In this document: positions 1-6,622 of the stretch, piece after piece
Layout: each line of letters begins with the position of its first letter
Numbering within the stretch: the first letter of the stretch is position 1
Assembly (NCBI GenBank): GCA_964219345.1
Contig: CAXPPN010000013.1
Coordinates: 1-6,749, forward strand
DNA from: UBA3537 sp964219345
GTDB lineage: Bacteria > Bacteroidota > Bacteroidia > Flavobacteriales > Flavobacteriaceae
Direction of reading: 5' to 3'
Length of the DNA stretch: 6,749 bases
Made by a program: the position numbers and the translations under genes
The notes under the pieces: model-generated
Seen by the model: only the letters and a program-made list of their open reading frames with translations
What the model was told of the DNA's origin: nothing
Databases searched by the model: none

Positions 1-214
1 TTACACCCGAAATTTACCAGACGTTGATTTATTGATTAGAACTAGCGGAGAACAACGCCTGAGTAATTTCCTTTTATGGCAAATTGCTTATGCCGAATTG
101 TATTTTACAGAAGTCTTTTGGCCAGACTTCAGTAATGAAGATTTACACAAAGCTATTGCCAGTTACCAAAAAAGAGAACGAAGATTTGGAAAAACAAGTG
201 AACAACTTAACTAA
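1..214 (+). CDS. uppS: Isoprenyl transferase / undecaprenyl diphosphate synthase, C-terminal fragment
   Basis: This is the last 70 codons of a cis-prenyltransferase whose start lies left of the window; the reading frame begins at base 2 and stops with TAA at 212-214. The enzyme condenses isopentenyl diphosphate units onto farnesyl diphosphate at the inner membrane to make the C55 carrier for peptidoglycan and other glycans. The fragment carries the family's C-terminal signature: LLIRTSGEQRLSNFLLWQ, then AYAELYF and WPDF, ending in RERRFG. The spacing of the two arginines and the glutamate (residues 13, 19 and 32 of the fragment) matches Arg194, Arg200 and Glu213 of the E. coli enzyme, which bind pyrophosphate and line the dimer interface. 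The 3' end overlaps the start of bamA, an arrangement common in Flavobacteriaceae. An internal TTG at 32 is not a real start, because the conserved sequence continues upstream of it. Confidence 0.95.
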   Translation, partial: YTRNLPDVDLLIRTSGEQRLSNFLLWQIAYAELYFTEVFWPDFSNEDLHKAIASYQKRERRFGKTSEQLN

Positions 215-2807
215 AAAGACCTACAAATTTATATATATAATTGCTTGTTTCATGATATTCATGAGCAACACAACACATGGTCAAGCATTAGATGTATCAA
301 AAAGAAAAGACTACACCATCGCTGATATAAGTGTAAAAGGCGAAACTGTCTACGGTGCAGAAACAATCATCACCTATTCTGGATTGGTCAAAGGCGAAAC
401 TGTAACCATCCCTGGAGGTACAAAAATTAGTGATGGAATAAAAAAATTGTGGGATTCAAACCTTTTCTCAAATATTGATGTTTTTATTTCAAAAATTGAT
501 GGAAATGATATTTACTTAGAAATTCAGCTAGATGATCTTCCTGAGCTTAAAGATGTAAAAATTACTGGAGTCAGAAAAGGAAAGATTAGTGAAATCATTG
601 AAGAAAACAAACTAATTTCTGGAACAAAAGTTACCGAAAATCTAATCACAACAACAAAAAATTATCTTGAAAATAAGTATCGCAAAGAAGGATTTTTAAA
701 TGCTAAAACAATTATTGGCACGACCAAAGTTTTGGATTCTGTAGAAAAATCTAGAGTCAATATGCAAATTCGTATAGATAAAGGTGAGAAAGTAAAAATT
801 AAAAAAATTACATTTTCTGGCAATGAAAAACTAAGCAGCAAACGACTGCGAAAAGCCATGAAAAAAACAAAACAAATCAATCCTGTTCGATTCCTAAAAC
901 GATCTAAATTTATAGAAGCAGATTACAAACAAGGCCTTGTTGATGTGGTTGATAAATTGAAAGAAAAAGGATTTAGAGATGCACGTATTATTTCTGATAG
1001 CATAATAATAAATAACGACAAAAAAATTAGTATCAATATTGATATCGAAGAAGGAGAAAAATACTCCTATGGTAAAATTAACTTTTTGGGTAATACAATA
1101 TATTCAGATGAACAACTCAATCAAGTGCTGAAAATCAAAGAAGGTGATACTTACAATGGTGTGGAGCTGGAAAAACGAATTGCTGATAATTCAGATCCTG
1201 ATGCCTTTGATTTAACAAATTTATATCAAAACAATGGTTATTTATTTTCAACTATTACACCTGTAGAAGTTAGTACCGATGGCAATGTTATTGATATGGA
1301 AATTAGAATTACTGAAGGGAAACCTGCATATTTCAAAAATATTTCCGTTAAAGGAAACAATAAAACTAATGACCATGTCGTGTATCGCGAATTACGAACA
1401 CGACCAGGGCAATTGTACAGTAAAAGTAATGTTGTTAGAACCGTTCGTGAACTTGGACAATTGGGCTTTTTTGATGCTCAAGAAATTTCTCCAGACTTCA
1501 AAAATGTAAACCCTAATGATGGAACACTTGATATGGAATATAGTGTTGTTGAAAAAGGATCAAGTCAAATTGAACTGCAAGGTGGTTACGGTGGTGGTGG
1601 ATTTATTGGAACACTAGGGCTGTCGTTTAACAACTTTGCAGTAAAAGATTTGTTTAATAAAGAAGCATACACCCCTGTACCCATGGGAGATGGACAGAGT
1701 TTGGCATTAAGACTGCAATTAAGTCGATTTTTTCAAACATATAGTTTTTCATTTACTGAGCCTTGGCTAGGTGGTAAAAAACCTGTTCAATTTTCAACTT
1801 CTATATCACAAACAAAACAATTCTTATTTAATAGAGCTACACGTTCTGCAGATAAAAGTAGAAGCTTCAATATTACAGGAATAAGTGTAGGAATTGCAAA
1901 AAAACTAACTGTTCCAGACGATTATTTTGTACTTTCTCAGAATTTAAGTTACCAATATTTCGACCTAAACAATTACAACACAGGGTTATTTACATTTGGT
2001 GATGGAAATGCGAATAATTTGGCTTACACTATTGGATTGAGTAGAAACAACACTTACAACGATCCTATTTACCCAGAAGGAGGGTCAAATTTTAGCATAT
2101 CAGCAAAACTAACATTGCCTTACTCCTCTTTTAGCAAAGTAGATTATTCAGCACTAAGAAGAGAAAGAGAAGAATTGACGGAGAGAATTCGCGAGCTGAG
2201 CAACACACAAGATGATGATGAGATCGTTGAAAGAAATGAAGCAAGTGAAAGGATTAGTGAAATTGACCAAGAACGCTTTAAGTGGCTAGAATTTTATAAA
2301 ATTAAATTTACAGGAGATTGGTACACAAGAATCAAAGGGAAATTGGTACTTAGACCAAGATTTGAGTTTGGATTTTTGGGCGCTTATAACAATGATAGAG
2401 GAATAATACCGTTTGAACGCTTCTTTTTGGGAGGAGATGGAATGGTAACATATCGATTAGATGGACGAGAAGCCATTGCATTACGTGGTTATGCCAATCA
2501 AACACTTTCTGATAATGACGGAGGAAGTATTTACAATAAATTTTCTTTAGAACTAAGACACCCAATAACACTAAAAGGACAAACAAAGATTTTTGCTTTA
2601 GCCTTTTTAGAGGGTGGTGCTTCTTATAATGATTTTAAAGAGTTTAATCCATTTAACATCAAACGTTCTGCAGGAATTGGAATTCGTTTATTTATGCCTG
2701 CATTTGGATTATTGGGAATTGATTTTGGCCATGGATTTGACCCAATTCCTGGTGAAACAAGAAAGAATGGTTGGGAAACACATTTCATTCTTGGACAACA
2801 ATTTTAA
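198..2807 (+). CDS. bamA: Outer membrane protein assembly factor BamA
   Basis: BamA is the Omp85-family insertase that folds beta-barrel proteins into the outer membrane. From a GTG start at 198 it is 869 residues. Residues 1-28 form a signal peptide (NNLTKKTYK, then a hydrophobic stretch FIYIIACFMIFM, cleavage near THG/Q). Five POTRA-like repeats follow, starting at about residues 38, 115, 199, 288 and 376, each with the I-x-V/F-x-G-N-like motif (ISVKG, ITFSGN, INFLGN, ISVKGN). The barrel begins near 457 with a glycine-rich GGYGGGGFIG strand. It contains the loop-6 motif LRGY (762-765) after FFLGGDG, and ends in a terminal phenylalanine as expected of the beta-signal. A charged insertion lies at about 650-695. 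The start is uncertain: ATG at 135 (890 aa) and a non-ATG start at 84 are in frame, but they give a long charged leader before the signal peptide, so 198 is preferred. It overlaps uppS by 17 bases. Product is near certain; the start is a moderate-confidence choice. Confidence 0.95.
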   Translation: MNNLTKKTYKFIYIIACFMIFMSNTTHGQALDVSKRKDYTIADISVKGETVYGAETIITYSGLVKGETVTIPGGTKISDGIKKLWDSNLFSNIDVFISKIDGNDIYLEIQLDDLPELKDVKITGVRKGKISEIIEENKLISGTKVTENLITTTKNYLENKYRKEGFLNAKTIIGTTKVLDSVEKSRVNMQIRIDKGEKVKIKKITFSGNEKLSSKRLRKAMKKTKQINPVRFLKRSKFIEADYKQGLVDVVDKLKEKGFRDARIISDSIIINNDKKISINIDIEEGEKYSYGKINFLGNTIYSDEQLNQVLKIKEGDTYNGVELEKRIADNSDPDAFDLTNLYQNNGYLFSTITPVEVSTDGNVIDMEIRITEGKPAYFKNISVKGNNKTNDHVVYRELRTRPGQLYSKSNVVRTVRELGQLGFFDAQEISPDFKNVNPNDGTLDMEYSVVEKGSSQIELQGGYGGGGFIGTLGLSFNNFAVKDLFNKEAYTPVPMGDGQSLALRLQLSRFFQTYSFSFTEPWLGGKKPVQFSTSISQTKQFLFNRATRSADKSRSFNITGISVGIAKKLTVPDDYFVLSQNLSYQYFDLNNYNTGLFTFGDGNANNLAYTIGLSRNNTYNDPIYPEGGSNFSISAKLTLPYSSFSKVDYSALRREREELTERIRELSNTQDDDEIVERNEASERISEIDQERFKWLEFYKIKFTGDWYTRIKGKLVLRPRFEFGFLGAYNNDRGIIPFERFFLGGDGMVTYRLDGREAIALRGYANQTLSDNDGGSIYNKFSLELRHPITLKGQTKIFALAFLEGGASYNDFKEFNPFNIKRSAGIGIRLFMPAFGLLGIDFGHGFDPIPGETRKNGWETHFILGQQF

Positions 2808-2830
2808 TTTTTGGCACGGTAATTTCATTA

Positions 2831-2864
2831 TTGTGTGTGAATTAAAATTAATTTCGTTAATTTG
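2831..2864 (+). promoter_or_regulatory. Candidate Bacteroidota-type promoter for the ompH pair
   Basis: The 89-base gap between bamA and the first ompH gene contains TTAATTTG at 2857-2864, one mismatch from the Bacteroidota -7 consensus TAnnTTTG. A TTG lies at 2831-2833, 23 bases upstream, at the upper limit of the usual 17-23 base spacing. The ATG follows 32 bases after the -7 box. The position is sensible for an internal promoter boosting chaperone expression separately from bamA. The match is imperfect and AT-rich DNA gives chance hits, and there is no terminator after bamA, so cotranscription with bamA is also likely. Confidence 0.35.
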
Positions 2865-2896
2865 AGCGCTAGTCCCAAAACTAAAATTAAAATAAA

Positions 2897-3916
2897 ATGA
2901 AATATTTTAGTAAAAATAACTTTACCACCAAAGAATCAAAGACAATTGTCTTGACACTAATGCTTGTGTTTTTTAGCACTTCTATTTTTGCACAAAGAGG
3001 AGTAAGAATTGGTTATATTGATACAGAATATATTTTAGAAAATATCACTGAGTATCAAAACGCTCAAAGTCAACTTGAAATTAAAGTTCAACAATGGAAA
3101 ACAGAGGTTGAACAACGCATTGCAGAATTAGAAACACAAAAAACACAGTTAAATAATGAGCGTGTTTTGCTTACAAACGAACTCATTGAAGAACGTGAAG
3201 AGGATCTTCAAATTATAGAAAATGAAATCCTAGAATATCAACAAAAACGATTTGGTCCAAATGGGGATCTAATGATTCAAAAAAAACAATTGATTCAGCC
3301 TATTCAAGATCAAATATTTGCCGCCGTTCAAGAAATTGCAACAACAAAGAAATTTGACTTTATTTTTGATAAATCTGCTGATGTTATAATGCTCTATTCT
3401 GCTGATCGATACGATATTAGTGAGCAAGTATTAAGAACCATCAATAGAACTGCAAAACGCGAACAAGTAAAAAGTAAAAAAGAACGCAAGGCTGCAGAGG
3501 AAGAAGACAATATTGTAGAGGTTGACACTGATAAAGACGAGCGTCAAAAACTAATTGACGAGCGTAATGCAAAACGTGCAGAAACTCAAGCTAAGCGAAA
3601 AGAAGAATTGGAAGCAAAACGTGCTGCTCGAAAAAAAGAAATTGAAGAAAAAAAACAAAAAGCAAAAGAAGCTAGAGAAAAAGCTCGTGCAGAAAAACTA
3701 AATAAAGCTAACAGAAAAAAAGAAGAAGAAAGTTCAACAGCAACAGAGTTGGAAGAGGAAGCTGTAAAAGAAGAAGATACAAAAATAACAACCAACTCTA
3801 GAGAGGCAAGAAAAAAAGCACTAGAAGAAAAGAAAAAACGTATTTTAGCGGAGCGAAAAGCAAGACTAGAAGCACAAAAAAGAAAACGCGATAGCATAAA
3901 AAACAATAAAAAATAA
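2897..3916 (+). CDS. OmpH/Skp-family periplasmic chaperone with long charged C-terminal tail
   Basis: This is a 339-residue Skp/OmpH-like protein. Family members are periplasmic holdases that keep unfolded outer-membrane proteins soluble on the way to BamA, which is encoded just upstream. A signal peptide (hydrophobic core about 16-30, cleavage after FA at 32, mature start Q33) precedes a canonical OmpH domain. That domain opens with the beta-strand VRIGYIDTEYIL, runs through a long helical arm of E/Q/K-rich sequence (about 55-115), and returns with LIQPIQDQIFAAVQEIA and a closing FDFIFDKSADVIMLY strand near 153-170. From about residue 186 to the end is a tail of roughly 150 residues made almost wholly of K, E, R and A with few hydrophobics, probably a continuous helix or coiled coil. 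The tail is far longer than in enterobacterial Skp (about 160 aa in total). The ATG is preceded by an A-rich leader with no Shine-Dalgarno. The next gene starts 20 bases after its stop. Confidence 0.9.
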   Translation: MKYFSKNNFTTKESKTIVLTLMLVFFSTSIFAQRGVRIGYIDTEYILENITEYQNAQSQLEIKVQQWKTEVEQRIAELETQKTQLNNERVLLTNELIEEREEDLQIIENEILEYQQKRFGPNGDLMIQKKQLIQPIQDQIFAAVQEIATTKKFDFIFDKSADVIMLYSADRYDISEQVLRTINRTAKREQVKSKKERKAAEEEDNIVEVDTDKDERQKLIDERNAKRAETQAKRKEELEAKRAARKKEIEEKKQKAKEAREKARAEKLNKANRKKEEESSTATELEEEAVKEEDTKITTNSREARKKALEEKKKRILAERKARLEAQKRKRDSIKNNKK

Positions 3917-3936
3917 ATTTTAATTATAATTTGAAA

Positions 3937-4446
3937 ATGAAACATTTAAAAAATCTACTCTTTGCATCAGCAATCATTTTAGTATGTAGCTTTAATACTC
4001 AAGCACAATCTAAAGTTGCACATATTAACACACAGGAACTAGTAGAATCTATGCCAGAAATGAAAAGTGCAAAATCTGAGCTTGAAAAATTAGCAAAAAC
4101 ATACGAAACTGATATTCAAGCAATGGCCACTGAACTTCAAAACAAAATCAAGCAATATGATGCTGAATCTTCAACAAAAACTGATGAAGAAAATGGTAAA
4201 CGTTTGCAAGAAGTTCAAAGCATGGAACAAAGCATTCGTCAGTACCAAGCACAAGCACAACAAGATTTACAAAAAAAAGAATTAGACCTTTTAAGACCAA
4301 TTACAGAAAAAGCAAAAAATGCAATCCTAAAGGTTGGTAACGCACAAGGGTTTGATTACATCTTAGACTCTTCACAGGGTCAAGGCGTAATTATGGCTAA
4401 TGGAAAAGACCTATTAACAGACGTAAAATCTGAATTAGGATTCTAA
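3937..4446 (+). CDS. OmpH/Skp-family periplasmic chaperone, short form
   Basis: This 169-residue protein has the size and layout of classical Skp. Residues 1-23 are a signal peptide (MKHLKNLL, hydrophobic core, cleavage after NTQA). Then comes the strand KVAHINTQELVESMPE, a long alpha-helical arm rich in Q, E and K (about 45-120), and the returning helix and strand LLRPITEKAKNAILKVGNAQGFDYILDSS. Skp-like proteins trimerise through the strand-containing base and hold unfolded outer-membrane proteins between the helical arms. It is a paralogue of the preceding gene and is almost certainly cotranscribed with it, 20 bases apart. The ATG at 3937 is chosen over an in-frame TTG at 3931 because it gives a normal short positively charged N-region. 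A strong terminator follows 22 bases after the stop. Confidence 0.92.
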   Translation: MKHLKNLLFASAIILVCSFNTQAQSKVAHINTQELVESMPEMKSAKSELEKLAKTYETDIQAMATELQNKIKQYDAESSTKTDEENGKRLQEVQSMEQSIRQYQAQAQQDLQKKELDLLRPITEKAKNAILKVGNAQGFDYILDSSQGQGVIMANGKDLLTDVKSELGF

Positions 4447-4468
4447 AAGATTTTCCAAAATAGTTTTT

Positions 4469-4504
4469 AAAAAGCTACTCATAAAGAGTAGCTTTTTTAT
4501 TTTT
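4469..4504 (+). terminator. Intrinsic terminator after the ompH pair
   Basis: A perfect 12-base inverted repeat, AAAAAGCTACTC at 4469-4480 and GAGTAGCTTTTTT from 4486, encloses a five-base ATAAA loop. The right arm runs into a T-rich tract to about 4504. The G/C-containing core of seven pairs (GCTACTC/GAGTAGC) followed by a U-tract is the classic Rho-independent form. The A-tract on the left arm could also let it work on the opposite strand. It marks the end of the bamA/ompH transcript and separates it from murI. Confidence 0.88.
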
Positions 4505-4505
4505 G
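4498..4505 (+). promoter_or_regulatory. Candidate -7 promoter element for murI
   Basis: TATTTTTG at 4498-4505 is an exact match to the Bacteroidota -7 consensus TAnnTTTG and lies inside the U-tract of the terminator. The murI ATG is only 7 bases beyond it, so a transcript initiated here would be leaderless or nearly so. No clear TTG -33 element is visible 17-23 bases upstream, where the terminator stem sits, so this is a partial promoter match only. Confidence 0.4.
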
Positions 4506-4512
4506 TATCAAT

Positions 4513-5292
4513 ATGAGCACAAAACCTATTGGCATATTTGATTCTGGAGCAGGAGGGCTTTCTATTTGGAAAGAAGTAAATACACTACTCCCAATGGAAT
4601 CTACAGTATATATTTCTGATTCTAAATATGCTCCTTATGGAACAAAAGGTAAAAAAGCTATTTTGAAACGCTCAATCATTAATACAGAAATACTACTAAA
4701 AAAAGGAGCAAAAATTGTAGTCGTGGCTTGTAATACTGCTACTACAAATGCAATTTCATTTTTAAGAGAAAAATACAATGTTCCTTTTATTGGTATTGAA
4801 CCCGCAATTAAACCCGCTGCACTTAATACAAAAACAAACTGTATAGGGATTTTAGCCACACAAGGAACGCTGAGTAGTGAATTGTTTCATGAAACATCTC
4901 AACTCCATACAAAAGATTTAAATGTCATTGAACAAGTGGGTAATGGAATTGTAGAATTGATTGAAGCTGGAGCGCTATTTTCAATAGAAATGGAGCAGTT
5001 ACTTAAATCATACTTATCTCCTATGCTTGATGCCAATATGGATTGTTTGGTTTTAGGCTGTACACATTATCATTTTTTAAAACCTATTTTAGAAAAAATA
5101 TTGCCAAAAAACATAAAAATTATAGACTCAGGTCTAGCTGTTGCGAAACAAACAAAAGCTGTACTTCAAATGCATAATCTTATTGTAGAAAGTAACCAAC
5201 AAGGCGGGCATTTATTCTATACAAATGGTTCAAAAGAAGTGATTTCTAGTTTGATGAATTGGGATAAAGCAATGATCCACAAATTGGATTAA
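4513..5292 (+). CDS. murI: Glutamate racemase
   Basis: MurI interconverts L- and D-glutamate in the cytoplasm without a cofactor, supplying D-glutamate for the MurD step of peptidoglycan synthesis. The 259-residue product has normal length and all the family signatures. These are IFDSGAGGLS at 8-17 with catalytic-region Asp10 and Ser11, KYAPYG at 38-43 (substrate binding), VVACNTAT at 70-77 with catalytic Cys73, GIEPAIKPA at 94-102, and LGCTHY at 181-186 with the second catalytic Cys183 and adjacent Thr184 and His185. There is no signal peptide, as expected. The ATG at 4513 is the only sensible start, since DSG begins nine residues in. It follows a terminator and probably has its own promoter. 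It converges on the minus-strand porP/sprF gene, with 11 bases between the two stops. Confidence 0.97.
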   Translation: MSTKPIGIFDSGAGGLSIWKEVNTLLPMESTVYISDSKYAPYGTKGKKAILKRSIINTEILLKKGAKIVVVACNTATTNAISFLREKYNVPFIGIEPAIKPAALNTKTNCIGILATQGTLSSELFHETSQLHTKDLNVIEQVGNGIVELIEAGALFSIEMEQLLKSYLSPMLDANMDCLVLGCTHYHFLKPILEKILPKNIKIIDSGLAVAKQTKAVLQMHNLIVESNQQGGHLFYTNGSKEVISSLMNWDKAMIHKLD

Positions 5293-5303
5293 ACCTAATT
5301 TAA

Positions 5304-6308
5304 TTAATTTACACTAGGACACTCACAATCAAACTTCTCTTTTCGACATCCAAAATTGAATCCAAGAGTAATCTGGTGATATCCGCCATTATCAAGAACA
5401 ATAGAATTCGATTGGTAAGAATAAGTATAAGCAAACATAAAATTATTGTACTCTATCCCAACCAAAGGCGTTATATATTGTAATTTTTGACTGCTTACAG
5501 TACTTCCGTTTGTGAATTGTGCTCCATCAAAGCTCCTTCTATATGAAACTCCAGCATAAATATTGCCAAAATCAAATTTTCTATAAGCCTTGAAATTTGC
5601 ATCAATAAATGATTCTTTTGTAGCGTCCTTATAAGCATATAAAATTGATGGCTCATAGCTCCAATCGCTGCCAAATTTTGAAAACACATTCCCAGCAGAA
5701 AAAAGATAGGTTGTTAGATTATCATAGCTTACTCCTTGTTCGTTGATATTAACGCCTTCATTTTTAAGAAGATTCTTTATTGTGGCGTGAGCATAAAAAT
5801 TGATAAGATGGTAAGAAAATCCAAAATCAACATTAAAATCTGTTGCGCTTTGTTCAATTCCAGCAATAATAGGATCAAATTCCACAAATGCTGTTTCATC
5901 GAGTTTGTATTGGATCATCCCAGCGCTTAGTCCAAAAGACAACATATTCAAATCAATTGTATTTCTTGAAAACATTAAATGATGTGCATAGGTTAAATAA
6001 GCTCCTGTTTGAGAGTGATATCCATTCTGATCGTTAAAAGCAATTGCACCTACACCAGATTGAGTGTCGCCAATTCTACCATTAATACTAAAGGTTTGCA
6101 AACTTGGTGCATTGTCCTGACCAAACCATTGCTGTCTTCCTGTTAATCGTACTTTATTACAATTGGCTACACCCGCCATCGATGGATGAATTAAATAATA
6201 ATTGTCAGTCAAATAGTCTGAATATATTGGCAAACCTTCCTGTGCTTCTATGCCATTGTAACAAAAACTAAGTATGGCAAGAAGAATTAATTTTTTGGCT
6301 AATTTCAT
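5304..6308 (-). CDS. PorP/SprF-family type IX secretion system outer-membrane protein
   Basis: This 334-residue protein belongs to the PorP/SprF family, outer-membrane proteins that act as partners for T9SS cargo carrying type B C-terminal domains (SprF is needed for SprB in Flavobacterium johnsoniae). A signal peptide spans 1-22 (MKLAKKL, hydrophobic core, cleavage IEA/Q). The family N-terminal motif follows: PIYSDYLTDNYYLIHPSMAG, then RQQWFG and NAPSLQTFSING. The rest is a series of alternating aromatic/polar strands typical of a beta-barrel, ending with YHQITLGFNFG. The last 16 residues form a charged tail with three cysteines (CRKEKFDCEC). Two T9SS sorting-domain sequences lie immediately upstream on the same strand. 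The stop of the nearer one, if its frame is corrected, falls 6 bases before this ATG, suggesting an ancestral cargo-partner operon. Which paralogue this is (SprF-like or a cargo-specific homologue) cannot be decided here. Confidence 0.92.
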   Translation of the reverse strand: MKLAKKLILLAILSFCYNGIEAQEGLPIYSDYLTDNYYLIHPSMAGVANCNKVRLTGRQQWFGQDNAPSLQTFSINGRIGDTQSGVGAIAFNDQNGYHSQTGAYLTYAHHLMFSRNTIDLNMLSFGLSAGMIQYKLDETAFVEFDPIIAGIEQSATDFNVDFGFSYHLINFYAHATIKNLLKNEGVNINEQGVSYDNLTTYLFSAGNVFSKFGSDWSYEPSILYAYKDATKESFIDANFKAYRKFDFGNIYAGVSYRRSFDGAQFTNGSTVSSQKLQYITPLVGIEYNNFMFAYTYSYQSNSIVLDNGGYHQITLGFNFGCRKEKFDCECPSVN

Positions 6309-6314
6309 TAAATC

Positions 6315-6622
6315 TTATCTTTTCAAGGTAAAATGTGCTCTAAATTGTTCCGTGTTTTTTGTTGTGGGCTTTCATATTCCGCCAAAAACCAATAATCTGA
6401 TGTTGGCATTGGTTGTACATTGAAAGTACCATTCCATCCATCACTGGCCGGACTCAATTCTTTGAGCAATTTACCATATCTGTCAAATATATAAATTTTT
6501 GCGTTAGCTTGCGACTTTAAACTGCTAATATTCCACGTATCGTGATAACCATCGCCATTTGGAGTAAAATATTTCGGATAATCTATGTTTACTAACGAAA
6601 AAAATATAAATATATTGTGTGC
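6315..6622 (-). pseudogene. Orphan, frameshifted T9SS type B sorting domain (gliding motility-associated C-terminal domain)
   Basis: This 314-base gap between porP/sprF and the cargo gene is not empty. On the minus strand it encodes almost a complete type B CTD: DYPKYFTPNGDGYHDTWNI from about 6583 downward, then AKIYIFDRYGKLLKELSP, SDGWNGTFN and SDYWFLAEY, to about 6352. Near 6348-6360 the frame breaks. The domain frame runs out at TGA (6323-6325), while the frame one base off gives EQFRAHFTLKR and then TAA at 6315-6317, the expected end of such domains. Compared with the intact upstream copy it is short by exactly one base (anchors TAAAATGTGCTCT and TGTTGGCAT are 72 bases apart here and 73 there). 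There is no ATG ahead of the conserved part, and an in-frame TAG at 6623-6625 precedes it. Most likely it is the remnant of a cargo gene or of a CTD duplication. A homopolymer sequencing error (A6 run at 6355-6360) could account for the frameshift but not for the missing start. Confidence 0.8.

Noticed and set aside
84..197. Longer N-terminus for BamA from a non-ATG start at 84
   Set aside because: It overlaps the conserved end of uppS and places about 40 extra residues ahead of a good signal peptide.
662..880. Minus-strand open frame inside bamA
   Set aside because: It lies wholly within the POTRA coding region, which is clearly coding on the plus strand, and has no family features.
2840..2853. 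AATTAA-AA-TTAATT palindrome upstream of the first ompH gene
   Set aside because: It contains only A/T pairs with a two-base centre, is common by chance in such AT-rich DNA, and is too weak for a terminator or a confident operator.
2350..2865. Short open frames on both strands overlapping the bamA 3' end
   Set aside because: They lie in other frames of the conserved barrel sequence and have no domain or context support.
3586..3945. 119-residue minus-strand open frame opposite the first ompH gene
   Set aside because: It is the antisense of the K/E-rich tail; its S/F-rich composition is just the complement of AAA/GAA-type codons, with no recognisable domain.
5293..5303. Possible bidirectional terminator between murI and porP/sprF
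   Set aside because: The 11-base gap and its flanks show only a loose AT-rich dyad without a GC stem or clear U-tract.
5736..5930. 64-residue plus-strand open frame opposite porP/sprF
   Set aside because: It is antisense to a conserved barrel gene and has no recognisable motif or leader.
6348..6361. Programmed -1 ribosomal frameshift in the orphan CTD
   Set aside because: The zero-frame codons are CAA AAA ACA, which do not form a canonical X-XXY-YYZ slippery heptamer in phase, I see no stimulatory hairpin, and the domain has no start codon; a simple one-base loss is more likely.
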